Assembly: GCA_026168455.1 (NCBI GenBank)
Contig: CM047429.1
Span: 36,936,066-37,000,065, forward strand
From: Theocolax elegans
Lineage: Eukaryota > Arthropoda > Insecta > Hymenoptera > Cerocephalidae
Reading direction: 5' to 3'
DNA: 64,000 bases
Program-made: the position numbers and the translations under genes
The notes under the pieces: generated by a model
The model's database searches: none
Seen by the model: the letters and a program-made list of their open reading frames with translations, nothing else
Told to the model about the DNA's origin: nothing
Part shown: positions 9,679-20,664 of the stretch, one piece after another
Position numbering within the stretch: position 1 is the first letter of the stretch
Layout: each line of letters begins with the position of its first letter

Positions 9679-9891
9679 GAGGCCTGCAATGGCTCGGTCG
9701 GTAGGGCGTCGGACTCGTAATCTGGAGGTCCCAGGTTCGATTCTCGGCCCCGGCCGATTGATACAAGCACCACTGGGGAATGTATTTTCAACAAGTGCTT
9801 TCTTAACAAAGATATCGTATGACCTCCGTCGCTGATTAGCACCAATTTGGAAGCATAAAAAGAGCGACGTTAAAATAATAATAAGAAAAAG
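9679..9891 (+). mobile_element. tRNA-derived SINE, copy 1
   Basis: The head is tRNA-like: box A-like TGGCTCGGTCGG, an anticodon-like loop ACTCGTAATCT and box B GGTTCGATTC. A short body ends CCTCCGTCGCTGATTAG, then GAGCGACGTTAAAATAATAA, a 3' tail shared with the larger SINE at 43732-44176. TATTCATT on both sides (9669-9676, 9892-9899) is a probable target duplication. The tRNA-like part lacks a full acceptor stem, so it is not a tRNA gene. Confidence 0.75.
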
Positions 9892-11125
9892 TATTCATTA
9901 ATATTGTAATATATTCACTTTATGAATGCAACAATACAATTCTTAAAATTATAAGAAATATTGCTGGTCGATTCGATAAGTTATATACTATTATATATTA
10001 TATATTATCAAAATATTGTCGAACTTCTCGCAACTTGTAAGGAAAAGTAATATACACTATGCACGCGTAAAGCAGACAATAAAATTATGCGCGACGTTTG
10101 AAACATATAAATAATGTTTAATTTTATTTTTAAGAGTTACATGTAAATATTTTACAGCCAGAGTCCTCTTGCCCCCGAAACCCTCCAGCGCGGTTTTCGC
10201 CCCTTGCACCCCCTTTCTGCACCCCCTCTAAGCAAAATAAATGTTCTTCACAAGATCGACTCATATGTGTACGGTAATCCCGATTTTATCATAAATAATT
10301 TTACCGCGTGAACGTGGCTGGCGACCGTAACGATTGTATGTTTTAATATGTATTAATTTTTTTATTATTAAATAGTCCAGCTTATTTTAAAAGTGTTGTT
10401 TTATTCTAGTTTGAGAGCCGTTTACCTTGATCCCCAGTGAACGTGTTTTAATACTCACACACACACAAACACACATGCATTTGAATAAGTTCTTACAATA
10501 CAAATTTTCGCTTGTAGCGAAATGAGCTGGTTTTAGCGAAAAGTGTACGAAGGAGCTGCCCTTTTCTTTCAATTGCTATACATATATAATAAATGCGCAC
10601 ATATTTACATTGGTGGCAACAACAATCGAATGTCGATGTATAAAATGATTATCGAAAAGTACACCTATGCTGTTAAACAACACAGGTATTGAACTGAATA
10701 CTATATTCTATACCAAACTATTTAAATTTAGTTTCAATTATTTGAAAGAAATTTAATAAGTTTAAATTTTGGCAGATTATTACTCTGGTAATACGAGTAT
10801 GCATATTATTTTTTCCTCACGGCGTGTGGAAAGTTCGTTATTCCGTACGCATTTGCGTTTGGAAAGTGCTCTATAACATAGCGCGAACGATACTTACAAA
10901 ATATCTATTTTAATGAAATTTTTTTGTATAGAAGGCATAAATTATTCATGTAATACTTCAAAATCATGTGTATTTCAACTATATATATGAAATTAAATCT
11001 ATATAATGAATATAAACATACACTTTTTTAAATTAAACAATATTAAACATAAATTAGAAATAATATAAAACAACTTTACGTAGATCAAATTATCACTGAA
11101 AATTATTCTTTAATATATTCATTTA

Positions 11126-11338
11126 GAGGCCTGCAATGGCTCGGTCGGTAGGGCGTCGGACTCGTAATCTGGAGGTCCCAGGTTCGATTCTCGGCCCCGG
11201 CCGATTGATACAAGCACCACTGGGGAATGTATTTTCAACAAGTGCTTTCTTAACAAAGATATCGTATGACCTCCGTCGCTGATTAGCACCAATTTGGAAG
11301 CATAAAAAGAGCGACGTTAAAATAATAATAAGAAAAAG
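11126..11338 (+). mobile_element. tRNA-derived SINE, copy 2 (by tandem duplication)
   Basis: Same element as at 9679, displaced by 1447 bp. It arose by duplication of the host segment, not by a second retrotransposition, because the flanks are also identical. Confidence 0.75.
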
Positions 11339-11703
11339 TATTCATTAATATTGTAATATATTCACTTTATGAATGCAACAATACAATTCTTAAAATTATA
11401 AGAAATATTGCTGGTCGATTCGATAAGTTATATACTATTATATATTAATCAAAATATTGTCGAACTTCTCGCAACTTGTAAGGAAAAGTAATATACACTA
11501 TGCACGCGTAAAGCAGACAATAAAATTATGCGCGACGTTTGAAACATATAAATAATGTTTAATTTTATTTTTAAGAGTTACATGTAAATATTTTACAGCC
11601 AGAGTCCTCTTGCCCCCGAAACCCTCCAGCGCGGTTTTCGCCCCTTGCACCCCCTTTCTGCACCCCCCTCTAAGCAAAATAAATGTTCTTCACAAGATCG
11701 ACT

Positions 11704-12017
11704 CATATTGGCTGTTATATATTAATATTAATCAAATGACAGTCGAACTTTCCGAAAAATAATATACACTACACATGCGAAAAGTGACTTATAACATCAC
11801 GTGCGTGAAGTTATAATCCACTTTACGCACTTGTAGCGTAATGTACTATAAATCTTTCATGATATACTATATTCGGTTTAACTAAATTTTGATCTTTCTT
11901 TTTATATATAACATTGTTCCAAATTCGACTTGATTTCTACCGTCTATAGATTGTACACATTTATTCGATAATGTACATACATCCATTCATGTATACAACA
12001 CACACAAATTATATTCG
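11704..12017. other. AT-rich spacer
   Basis: Apart from the diverged fragment of the preceding repeat at its start, nothing recognisable. Confidence 0.4.
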
Positions 12018-12775
12018 TGTCGGTCGCGCCCTCGTGTTATTCCAGATTTTCATACTGACAAGGAGAGGTTCCAACTTGCAAGAAACGGATTTCGTTGCAA
12101 CTTTGAGAGTTGTTTTCTGGTACCCAAATATGAAAGAATTCATATGAAATTCACTCTCATAGGCTGTTTCACAAAAGTTATACGCAGTTATCGAAAAATC
12201 GTGAAAAAAATATGTTTAAGCTTAATCGCCAATAACTCGGAAAGAAATAGACGTTGTTTCTCAAACTCAAATTCATTAAATAGTTGAGATCAAGTAGACA
12301 TGGTTAAAAAAAGAAGTTCAAATATCTCAATTTGGACAAAAGTTATGGAAAAAGTAAGAATTAGATAAAATTTTAACGAAAATTTAGTATTGAAATTTAA
12401 TAGACTTTTTAGGCAAATATTTCATCTAATTCTTATTTTTTCCATAACTTTTGTCCAAATTAAGATATTTGAGCTTCTTTTTTTCGAACTATGTCTACTT
12501 GATCTCAACTATTTAATGCATTTGAGTTTAAGAAACTATATCTATTTCTTTCAGAGTTATTGGCAATTAAGCTTAAACATATTTTTTTCACGATTTTTCG
12601 ATAACTGCGTATAACTTTTGTGAATCAGCTTATGAGATTGAATTTCATATGAGTTCTTTCATATTTGGGAACCAGAAAACAGCTCTCAAAGTTGCAAAGA
12701 AATCCATTTTCCGGAAGGTGGAACCCCTCCTTGTGAGTCTGGAGCGCAGCGAGATACGAGCGCGACCACACACAC
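12018..12775. repeat. About 750-bp near-perfect palindrome (foldback element)
   Basis: The arms at about 12018-12395 and 12400-12775 are inverted copies with the centre near 12398. Matching marks include AAGGAGAGGTTCC at 12060 and its counterpart GGAACCCCTCCTT at 12720, and AACTTTTGT phrases on both sides. The arm sequence resembles the element at 991-2074. Frames at 12390 and 12649 are incidental. Confidence 0.85.
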
Positions 12776-13249
12776 GTAAACAACACCACGTACGTATGAA
12801 TAATACTCGCCTACCAAGGCAATTTGTAAATAGTTTTTATTAAATATACTGTTAATATTCAAGACAATATCGGCACTTTGTTTTATTTATTTATCACTGC
12901 CTGTTCCGCTTAATATCGGAGTTTCTCAAACAAACATTAATTAAATATTAATTTTCAATGTAGTTCTAAAGTTTTACTATAAGATGCATAATAAACTATA
13001 ATTAATTTTTTAATTAATAAAATAATCAAATTTTTTTTAATTAATAATTATGAATTTAGCTGCAGTTGAATAAGGTGATGTCTGAGTTGAATAAGCTGAA
13101 ATCTTATTAAATATCTTCGAGAATTTGAATGCAAATTTTAAACAATGTTTTAAAATTTGGTAATGCGGTGGTAGTATCTTTTGGGTTCCTTGGGTTGAAA
13201 CGTATTTGGAGGAGGTATTTGATCTTTTATTCACAATGCTATAATAGTT
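12776..13249. other. AT-rich spacer
   Basis: No gene, repeat or RNA signal that I can support. Confidence 0.4.
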
Positions 13250-13760
13250 TCATCATTCGCTGATTTCAATACTAATAGCTTAAATATGGTTTGACCGAAG
13301 TTGCTAGAAATAGAACCAGCACCTTCCCAAGGGTCGAGAAAACTACCCTCAAAGTTTCAGCTAAAGTGGTAAATAACTTGTTGAGATATTTGCGGAACAA
13401 CAACGTTTTTAATTTTCAAATTTATGATATACAAAAATAATGAAAAACCATATACTACGTTACATAGGAAATGTTGCGTCTGTTTAATACGAACATTTTA
13501 TATTTTCTATATTCTTTTACTAATTCGAGATATTGTACAGAGTTGAAAGAAAGCCGCTTTTAGAAAAAGGTAAACTTTCTTATAACTTTAATATGGTTTC
13601 ACGAATGTGGCTGGAAATAGATCCAGCACCTTTTCAAGGGTAGAGAAAACTACCTTCAAAGTTTCTGCGAAATGGGTAATAACTTTTTGAGATATTCGTG
13701 GAACAACGCTTTTTTCAATGAAACTTCTTTTCTCCCGTGTAACGGTCGTGCCTTAAAACC
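13250..13760 (-). repeat. Two diverged satellite-family units
   Basis: Each unit has AGAACCAGCACCTT or ATCCAGCACCTTTTC, then GAGAAAACTACC, CAAAGTTTC, and GAGATATT with GGAACAAC. These are the reverse complement of the units in the array at 40621-42810. The right end CCCGTGTAACGGTCGTGCC is the complement of the left end of that array. Confidence 0.7.
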
Positions 13761-14965
13761 ACCGAGCGATAAAATCGAACCAACGACCTGAACTAATTTA
13801 TAATTGATAACAAACTAAAAATTGGTAAACGTATAATGTTGGTTATACTGCTACCATCGACGTCCAATTAAGGAAACTGCAGTGGTACTTTTGAGTATGT
13901 GCAATCTATAAATAGATGAAATTGGCGTGTAAAATCTGAATATTACTTTTGGATGAAACGGGTACGCAAAATATCAATTTGGTAGGAACTTTTGCGCTTG
14001 CAAAAATATGCGTAAAATAAATACCTCTCTCTCCTTCCTTCCCTCCCTTCCTCTTTCGTCCGAAGTCTTACTGCTGAGTCTAACATCCGTTACCGTGCTC
14101 CCAGACTTAAGGGGACAAGCCTGGGTTAAAATTGAAAAACCGATATTCATTTTTTACAATTAATTTTTTTATAACAACTGAAAACATTTCTTAATTTTTG
14201 TTGCTTATAAGAATTTTCAAAAATCTAGCCTAACTATTGGTTATAACAAATACAAAGACTACGTTATCGTGTATCAAACGCACTTGATTTTCCGTTTCCT
14301 AGGTGAAAAGTGGAAAAGTTAATGATTTCCCGCATTTTACTATGCCTGTGCGGTTTATAATGATGTCGATGAAACTAAGAACTATAAATTGTAAAGACTG
14401 CTTAACGCCTGAGTAAGATTTGCAATTACAATTGAGATGGCTGCCGGTCGAGTCCAGGCGCTCGCTCCACATCAGATGTCTGGTGTATGGTATTATCGCT
14501 TATAGTTCTGCTCAGTATCCAACTTGGTTAGTCACTTTACCAAATAGGCACTACTTTATTTAAACCCCGCACTACCTTGCGTCACCTACGAATATCCTTC
14601 TCCTATTTTCCTCCCTGCACAGAAGCACTCATCATCAGTCACAAATGAATCATTCATCATTACTGCTTCACACATTATTGACCATCTTCCATTCAAATCA
14701 TTTGATCAAGTTAGTGCCTAAGTAAGTAAGTTTTTATACTTTTAATATGTTACAGTACAGTGCTGTTTAATGCAAAGGTAGTTCAAATTGTTAATTTGTT
14801 TGATTTACATAACTAAAAATACACTAGAAGGAGAGGTACATCATTCTTTAACTACATCACTTCAGAATTTGGACCCAAAATAACTATTAAGGTAAAAATT
14901 TAATCTTTAATTCACAAGTATTGTAAAATTCGATATAAATATTTATAATTTTGTCCAAAAATTCA
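13761..14965. other. Unassigned AT-rich sequence
   Basis: No supported gene. There is a CT-rich run at about 14022-14055. A stretch at 14560-14720 of moderate base composition ends in CCTAAGTAAGTAAG, which could be a splice donor of a plus-strand exon, but no frame or partner was found. Confidence 0.3.
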
Positions 14966-15120
14966 GCACCTGAAGAGGTCGGCAAACCTAGCAGACAAAA
15001 CGTTGTGCACTTACATAAATAAATTGGATTTATTTATTATTGACCCTCAACAATCGACTATTTACTAATTCAACAATGGAGGGTGAAAATTACAAATTAA
15101 ACTTGGCACATATAGTTTAA
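14966..15120 (+). mobile_element. Penelope-like terminal fragment with decayed hammerhead
   Basis: GCAC, CTGAAGA, GGTC...GAC, AAAAC, GTT, GTGC follows hammerhead order. GCAC and GTGC can pair as stem I, but the core G of GAAAC is A and the cleavage triplet is GTT, so it is probably inactive. The following 100 bp (AAATAAATTGGATTTATTTA, then ACTATTTACTAATTCAACAA and TGGAGGGTGAAAATTAC) recurs as a reverse complement at 56437-56520, directly beside a Penelope-type reverse transcriptase. Confidence 0.7.
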
Positions 15121-15372
15121 TTAAAATGAGTTTACAATTAAAAATTAGTGCGGTTTTTAGTTTTCTGTATTATCGATTATATTCTAGTCAATTTGATGTT
15201 GTGATTTTATTTGTATTCAGTTTAATATATGTTTCACAGTAGAGTGTATCGTCCCGTATACAATTTTATTGTGTTTATATGGTGTTTTGCGGTGACGTTT
15301 GATAAATTATTTCTTTAATTTATTAATTTTCTTAATTTATTAAATTATACAATTTATTGATTTTACTTAATA
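15121..15372. other. AT-rich flank of LINE
   Basis: No gene seen; separates the Penelope fragment from the truncated 5' end of the LINE. Confidence 0.4.
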
Positions 15373-18300
15373 GCCACAACCAAACTAGATATTCTAAACA
15401 CTGGTACAACGCCAACATTCTGTAATAAACTTAGAGCAGAAGTATTGGACATCACGTTATGTACTGGAGAAATTACAAATAGGATCAAGAGGTGGAGGGT
15501 ATCTGATGAACCGACACTATCTGATCATGCCAAAATTGTTTTCGAGTTAGTGGGACCTGGTACAAATCCTAGAACATGGACCAGGAAACCGAAGAAGACA
15601 AATTGGATAACCTACAAGGAAGAAATAAGCAGCTCACTAGCAAATTTTCCAGAACATATAAGAAACTGGAAGGAGCTTGAAGAAGCTGCTGATAAACTAA
15701 ATAAAGGAATTATCTCAGCTTTTGAGAACAACTGTAGACCCACATTGGTGGGTAAACGAGATAAAACCTACTGGTGGAACGAGAACCTAGAGTGTCTCAA
15801 GAAACAAGTAAGGAGAACCTATAAGCTGGCCCAAAAAAAAGGTACAGCAGACGAGTGGAATCATTACGCAAGTAAAAGAGACAGCTATCGAGCAGCAATT
15901 AGGAAGGCACAAGCAGAATCATGGGCCAACTTTTGCAGCGACATAGAAAAAGGCTCACAGGCAGCCCGGTTGGACAAGATCTTGTCAAAAAATCCGGAAG
16001 CTATATTGGGAGCACTTAAACTGCCAAATGGGAAATACACCATGACGGACGAAGAAACGTTGTACCGCCTGATCGAATCCTTCTACCCGGATTTCTCGAA
16101 TGAAGGGGAAGGGGCGATGGAAGTTCATGAGTCAAACGACTACGGAACGGGAAACCAGCATGCGGTGAGCCAAACCGGATCATGCAGTGTGCTGGGGACC
16201 GAAATTGCCTCAGAGGACAAAGTCAGGTGGGCCATCGGATCTTTTGGGCCATATAAGTCACCAGGACTGGATGGTATTTACCCTGCACTATTACAAAGGG
16301 CGGGGGAGTGCATTATCCGTCCAATGACCAGACTTATTAGGGCAAGTCTGGAATTATGCCATATTCCAGAAAGTTGGAAGGGAACGAGAGTGACGTTCAT
16401 TCCGAAAGCAGGTAAGGGGAGCTATACTTCTCCTAAAGACTTCCGACCTATAAGTCTTACATCGTTTATGCTGAAGACAATGGAAAGGCTCATAGACAGA
16501 CATATTAAAGATAAACCTTTAAAAGAACGACCACTTCATAGGGATCAGTATGCGTACAGAGCAGGACACTCTACTGAGACTGCTCTGTGCAAAATAGTGA
16601 ACCTGATTGAAGAACAAATTGAAAACGGAGGCTTCGCTCTAGTGGTCTTTTTAGACATAGAAGGAGCTTTCAACCATACCTCCAAAAGAGTAATCAAGGA
16701 GGCAATGAGGAGACATGGAATAGCTCAGCCAGTTACTGACTGGGTCGAACTCATGTTATCAAACAGAAAGCTGGTAATGACCAAGGGTAACACCAAGGTA
16801 ACTGGCTGGGTGAACACGGGATGCCCACAGGGGGGGGTTATTTCCCCATCCCTCTGGAATCTTGTAATGAACACACTATTATGCCTACTAACCAACACGG
16901 GATGCGAGGTTGTAGGATATGCAGATGATCTAGCAATAATAGTTAGAGGACCATTTTTAGAAACACTATTTGACATCATGCAAAATGCCTTGAATAAGGT
17001 ATATAAGTGGTGCCAAGGAGGTGGACTATCGGTTAACCCGGAAAAAATGGAAGTTATGGTGTTTACACGTAAATATAAGTGGAAAACAAGCATAAAACAC
17101 CTCGAATATGGAGGAAAACGGCTAGAAATAAAAGAAAAAGCTAAATATCTAGGTGTCATTCTTGACAGTAAGTTAAACTGGAAAGAGCACCTTGAGAACC
17201 AGTGTAATAAAGTTATAAGAGTACTATGGCAAACACGTAGAGCTCTGCACTTGAACTGGGGTCTTAAACCAGAAACCATGATGTGGATTTACACAGCAAT
17301 TCTGAAACCAAAACTCACGTATTCGGCAGTGATTTGGTGGAAGCGAGCAGGTTTGAAAACTGCGAACCAAATGCTGGAAAGGGTACGAGGATTGGTCCTG
17401 CGCTGCATCACCAATTCTCTAAGAACCACGCCAGTACAAGCTATGGGGGTCATAACGAATATTGAGCCCTTTCAGCTCACTCTTAAGTCAGAAGCCATAA
17501 AAGGATACTTAAGAGTTAGAAATCTCTTAGATCGACGGGCGGACAGGGGACTCCTAAGTACGCTCCCGCGAAATCTAAGAGAGAACTTATACGAGGGAAC
17601 TGATAGATGCAGCACTGAGTTCCTATTCGATAAGAGATACAGAGTCAGTCTGCCTAGCAAAGATGACTGGAGTCAAGGACGTGTTAGGGTGCCGGAGGGC
17701 AAAGAACTCTGGTATACTGATGGGTCCAAGAATATCCGGGGAGTCGGAGCAGGGGTATACTGCAGAAAAAATGGGAAGGGTAGGATATATTCCTTAAAGG
17801 AATACAATACCATTTCCCAAGCGGAAACATTTGCAATCCTGCAATGTGCTAAAGCGGCACAGGAGAATTGCAAAGACGAAGAGATATACATTTACTCGGA
17901 CAGCAGAACTGTGTTACAGAGTCTGAATGGTCACACCACTAAGTCCAGACTAATTTGGGAATGTCATAAGACACTAAATAGACTGGCAGAGTTGAATAAG
18001 CGGCTAACGCTAACATGGATACCAAGTCATGTAGGTATACGTGGTAACGAGATAGCCGATGACCTAGCAAAGATAGGTACAAATGGAAAACATGCGGAAC
18101 CAAGCATGATGGTAAAGATGCCACATAGCCACCTTATAGAATTACTAAAGAAATGGCTGGTGAAGGAACACCAAAGTGCTTGGGTAAAAACTGCAGGATG
18201 CAGACAAGCTAAAGCCGCACTCGGAAACGCAATAAGCGGACACTGGGAAGAAGGGCTTAGGAAACTTAGCAGAAAGACAGCTCGCAAGCTAATGGACATA

Positions 18301-18543
18301 CTTACTGGACATGGAGATTTGCGATACCATAGGTATAAAATGGGACTGGAAACAGATCCATTATGCCGAATGTGCAAGGAGGCAAACGAAACACCTCTAC
18401 ACATCTTATGTGAATGCCCCAGAATCATGACAAGAAGATGGCGCCTCACAGGTGAATTTCTAATTGATTCAGGAGATATATCCAGTTGGGATGTCCAGAG
18501 AATACTTGCTGTTTGGCAGGGTCTCTGGGCGGTGCCCGATTGA
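15373..18543 (+). CDS. LINE ORF2 polyprotein: endonuclease (partial), RT, RNase H
   Basis: About 1056 codons with no internal stop, partial at the 5' end; the frame is open upstream of the TTG at 15445, reading TTPTF and then EVLDITL. Domains in order: C-terminal end of an APE-type endonuclease (to the SDH motif near 15520); reverse transcriptase from about 16240 with KSPGLDGI, FRPISLTS, the motif A block VVFLDIEGAFN, TGCPQGGVISP, and the catalytic YADD at 16918-16929; RNase H from WYTDGSK (about 17710) through QAETFAI, YSDSRTV to the HVGIRGNEIADDLAK block (about 18028); then a Cys-His motif CRMCKE...HILCECP near 18370. The second residue of the usual FD in motif A is Asn. Large minus frames within it (16725-17279, 18027-18575) are shadows. 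It can no longer mobilise itself without its 5' end, but looks young. Confidence 0.92.
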   Translation, partial: ATTKLDILNTGTTPTFCNKLRAEVLDITLCTGEITNRIKRWRVSDEPTLSDHAKIVFELVGPGTNPRTWTRKPKKTNWITYKEEISSSLANFPEHIRNWKELEEAADKLNKGIISAFENNCRPTLVGKRDKTYWWNENLECLKKQVRRTYKLAQKKGTADEWNHYASKRDSYRAAIRKAQAESWANFCSDIEKGSQAARLDKILSKNPEAILGALKLPNGKYTMTDEETLYRLIESFYPDFSNEGEGAMEVHESNDYGTGNQHAVSQTGSCSVLGTEIASEDKVRWAIGSFGPYKSPGLDGIYPALLQRAGECIIRPMTRLIRASLELCHIPESWKGTRVTFIPKAGKGSYTSPKDFRPISLTSFMLKTMERLIDRHIKDKPLKERPLHRDQYAYRAGHSTETALCKIVNLIEEQIENGGFALVVFLDIEGAFNHTSKRVIKEAMRRHGIAQPVTDWVELMLSNRKLVMTKGNTKVTGWVNTGCPQGGVISPSLWNLVMNTLLCLLTNTGCEVVGYADDLAIIVRGPFLETLFDIMQNALNKVYKWCQGGGLSVNPEKMEVMVFTRKYKWKTSIKHLEYGGKRLEIKEKAKYLGVILDSKLNWKEHLENQCNKVIRVLWQTRRALHLNWGLKPETMMWIYTAILKPKLTYSAVIWWKRAGLKTANQMLERVRGLVLRCITNSLRTTPVQAMGVITNIEPFQLTLKSEAIKGYLRVRNLLDRRADRGLLSTLPRNLRENLYEGTDRCSTEFLFDKRYRVSLPSKDDWSQGRVRVPEGKELWYTDGSKNIRGVGAGVYCRKNGKGRIYSLKEYNTISQAETFAILQCAKAAQENCKDEEIYIYSDSRTVLQSLNGHTTKSRLIWECHKTLNRLAELNKRLTLTWIPSHVGIRGNEIADDLAKIGTNGKHAEPSMMVKMPHSHLIELLKKWLVKEHQSAWVKTAGCRQAKAALGNAISGHWEEGLRKLSRKTARKLMDILTGHGDLRYHRYKMGLETDPLCRMCKEANETPLHILCECPRIMTRRWRLTGEFLIDSGDISSWDVQRILAVWQGLWAVPD

Positions 18544-18716
18544 AAAAAAAACCAAGGACCCATAAGAAGGCTCACTCAAGTGTGGCAATATTGCTATACA
18601 CTTCGGAAGGCTAAAGATGGGAAATGGAAAACAGGGCGCAAAGGGAATACCCAAGTGCCTGGCATAACCTAGTCAAATAGGAGGGTGCCAACTGAGTAAT
18701 TTAATAATAATAATAA
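15373..18716 (+). mobile_element. 5'-truncated RNase H-bearing LINE (I/LOA/R1 group)
   Basis: A non-LTR retrotransposon whose 5' end is lost within the endonuclease domain near 15373. It is followed by one long open frame to TGA at 18541-18543, a roughly 160-bp 3'UTR, and a 3' tail of TAA repeats at 18702-18716. TAA-repeat tails and a C-terminal RNase H are shared by I-group and related insect LINEs. No target duplication could be fixed. Confidence 0.85.
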
Positions 18717-19361
18717 TCAACTAATGTGAGCAAAAATGTAGTTTTGATTGCTTTCTAACTTCTTTGAATATTCTGTTAATTAATTTATTATTTGATCTTT
18801 CTGCTATAATAATTGACGAATAGTATTATGTTAATAATTTTTAGATAACAATTGACAGTTAGAAATATTGACAAGTTTATAAAACGCAAAGTGATGACAA
18901 TAGTAAGTTAAAAATTTTCGTTATTGAAGATGACTTTCACAATGCATTAATAAAGTTTACCACCTAAAGATGGGGACAAATATGTATTCGAAACGATGTG
19001 CACTTAGATAATCAAGTTGACACGTTAATGCAATCGTTAATTTTACCCAAAATACTTATTCATGAGTCCGTAATATATGGCCTTTTTTTATTTCAAAATG
19101 TATCTATTCGATCTCAGTTTTCTTTTAAAGTTCGGTTTGACTTAAACAAAACTGCAAGGACTATCTAGGACTAACCGTAGGGCGCAGAAAATCGGACAGA
19201 ATTTCCGAGAAGTACATTCAGCTCTGATCAGAGCCGGATTTTGTCGCTGAGATACATTTTAAATGATTTTAAGTAAATGAAAAAATATTTTGTTATTTAT
19301 TTGGAGGCTTGTCAGTACTTAGAGTAGCTGTAGAAATAATTAAAATAATTTTTAAATTTGA
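18717..19361. other. AT-rich unique-looking sequence
   Basis: No gene, repeat or RNA signal that I can support. Confidence 0.4.
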
Positions 19362-19445
19362 AAAAAATGTTGCCGTAACCGAGATTTGAACCTACGATCT
19401 TCGAGTTACGATTCAGAACACTTACCGACTACACCAATGTTTCTT
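19362..19445 (-). mobile_element. tRNA-related SINE head
   Basis: The minus strand reads TTGGTGTAGTCGGTAAGTG (box A-like), an anticodon-like AATCGTAACT, and GGTTCAAATCTCGG (box B-like), then an A-rich stretch. Acceptor-stem pairing is absent, so a tRNA gene is unlikely; a short, worn SINE head is the better reading. Confidence 0.55.
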
Positions 19446-20287
19446 TTGTTATCTATACAGGATTTCATAAACTCTATAGTTAAATTGAAATTTTCACAGT
19501 ATGTCAAATTAGGAAACTTATATCCGGACCGAACTAGAAAACCATTACATTCCGGGTGAGGCATCGGAATTTTATTCCGGGTTCGGACCGGATCATCAAT
19601 CCGACTAGCCGTAGTAAATTTCTACTCGGGTTCATTCCCGCGCGTTTAGCTATTGATACAATAATGTGTGGGAAAATGGTATTTTGCGCACGCAAATTAC
19701 TGCGCAAACTCGAACATTGCGCGCGAAAAGAAGAAATAGTATTCGATCAATACGGATATTGATAGATGATTAGATAAACTATAAACATAAAATAGTATAT
19801 TAAACACCTAAGGAGGTAAAGTATTGGCCGAAGGCTCGGGTATCAAATTATATGTGCTATGGACTGACCATTTTGTCTCCCGTGGGATGTATACTATTTT
19901 TCACCACTAGTAGGCCGAAAATAACACAGTCCACTTTTGGTGCCGGGAGGTAATGTGGTATTTTCGGTCTACGTGTGGTGAAAAATAAATTTTTTCACTG
20001 GTTATTCCTTTGGAATACGAATTTATACGACTTTTTCTTCCCACAGCCCACAATGGGATCAGATAAATTCAAGATTATTAACCATTACAATATATTCAAA
20101 GAATTATGACTTTTATATTACCAATAAATAATTAAATTTAATTTTCTAGTTAATAAAATATTTTGTACAATTGATATTTGTTGTAACAAAAATGTTTTAG
20201 ATTTTTTATTTGTTTCAATTGATTCAATCATTGGCTAATTACAATGTATCAAAAATTGTATATTTTAAAAATTAAAGTGATTCTTAC
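19446..20287. other. Foldback-like fragments, no gene
   Basis: TATCCGGACCGAAC at about 19520 and GTTCGGACCGGATC at about 19580 form an imperfect hairpin. The segments 19650-19740 and 19780-19990 carry the phrases GGTATTTTGCGCACGC and ACTAGTAGGCCGAAAATA, related to the foldback family. The remainder is AT-rich. Confidence 0.4.
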
Positions 20288-20351
20288 CCCATAACCTGCA
20301 ACTGGACCAATACCATGACTTAAATAAGGATCTGCATATTCGCGTCCATAC
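20288..20351 (-). CDS. Rbfox1: Rbfox1 internal exon (C-terminal region)
   Basis: A 64-nt exon on the minus strand between ttttcag (20352-20354) and GGG|gtaagaa (20287). It enters with one base of a split codon and then reads YGREYADPYLSH followed by GIGPVAGYG. This matches the low-complexity C-terminal tail of RBFOX proteins, where vertebrate homologues have YGRVYA.DPYHH..GP..Y. Rbfox proteins are RRM splicing regulators that bind UGCAUG in the nucleus. The RRM and the usual last exon (ending RFAPY-like) are not visible, as expected if introns are long. No other certain exon of the gene lies in the window. Confidence 0.72.
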
Positions 20352-20664
20352 CTGAAAATAAAAAATTAATCTAAATAAAAATAAATTAAAATCCTTTTAA
20401 TATTTTTAATTTATTTTATAGCTTTATATAAAATATGTTTAAATAGATTTTATTTTTAATATATATTTTATTCGGTTATTTCCAGAATGTGTACGCAGAA
20501 TTATTTTTGATATAATACGATTTTTACTAAATAATCGCAAAATGTTTCCGATTTTAACTGAATAATTGTCAGGTTCAATACCATTCAATTCTTGCAAATA
20601 TAAACGGACATTAACTAGATAATGCTTAATAAGAAAATTAAATTAAATTAAACGATTAGCTACC

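Larger units (their letters stand above)
8815..11703. repeat. Recent 1.45-kb tandem duplication
   Basis: Copy 1 is 8815-10261 and copy 2 is 10262-11703, offset 1447 bp and nearly identical. Visible differences are a loss of about 6 bp near 11446 and one extra C near 11667. All three breakpoints share CATAT. Each copy carries a CA-rich microsatellite (about 9008-9028), one tRNA-derived SINE, and an identical spurious minus frame (8940-9125 and 10387-10572). A diverged partial third copy of the end region is recognisable at about 11715-11800. No gene seen in the unit. Confidence 0.9.

Noticed and set aside
9680..9760. tRNA gene (Thr-like anticodon CGT)
   Set aside because: Boxes A and B are present, but no acceptor stem, and a SINE body with tail follows; duplicated at 11127 only by segmental duplication.
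12390..12843. Two plus-strand frames in the palindrome
   Set aside because: AT-rich frames within one arm of a foldback; no family, no conserved start.
16725..17279. 184-codon minus frame in the LINE
   Set aside because: Antisense shadow of the reverse transcriptase coding strand.
18027..18575. 182-codon minus frame in the LINE
   Set aside because: Antisense shadow of the RNase H and tail region.
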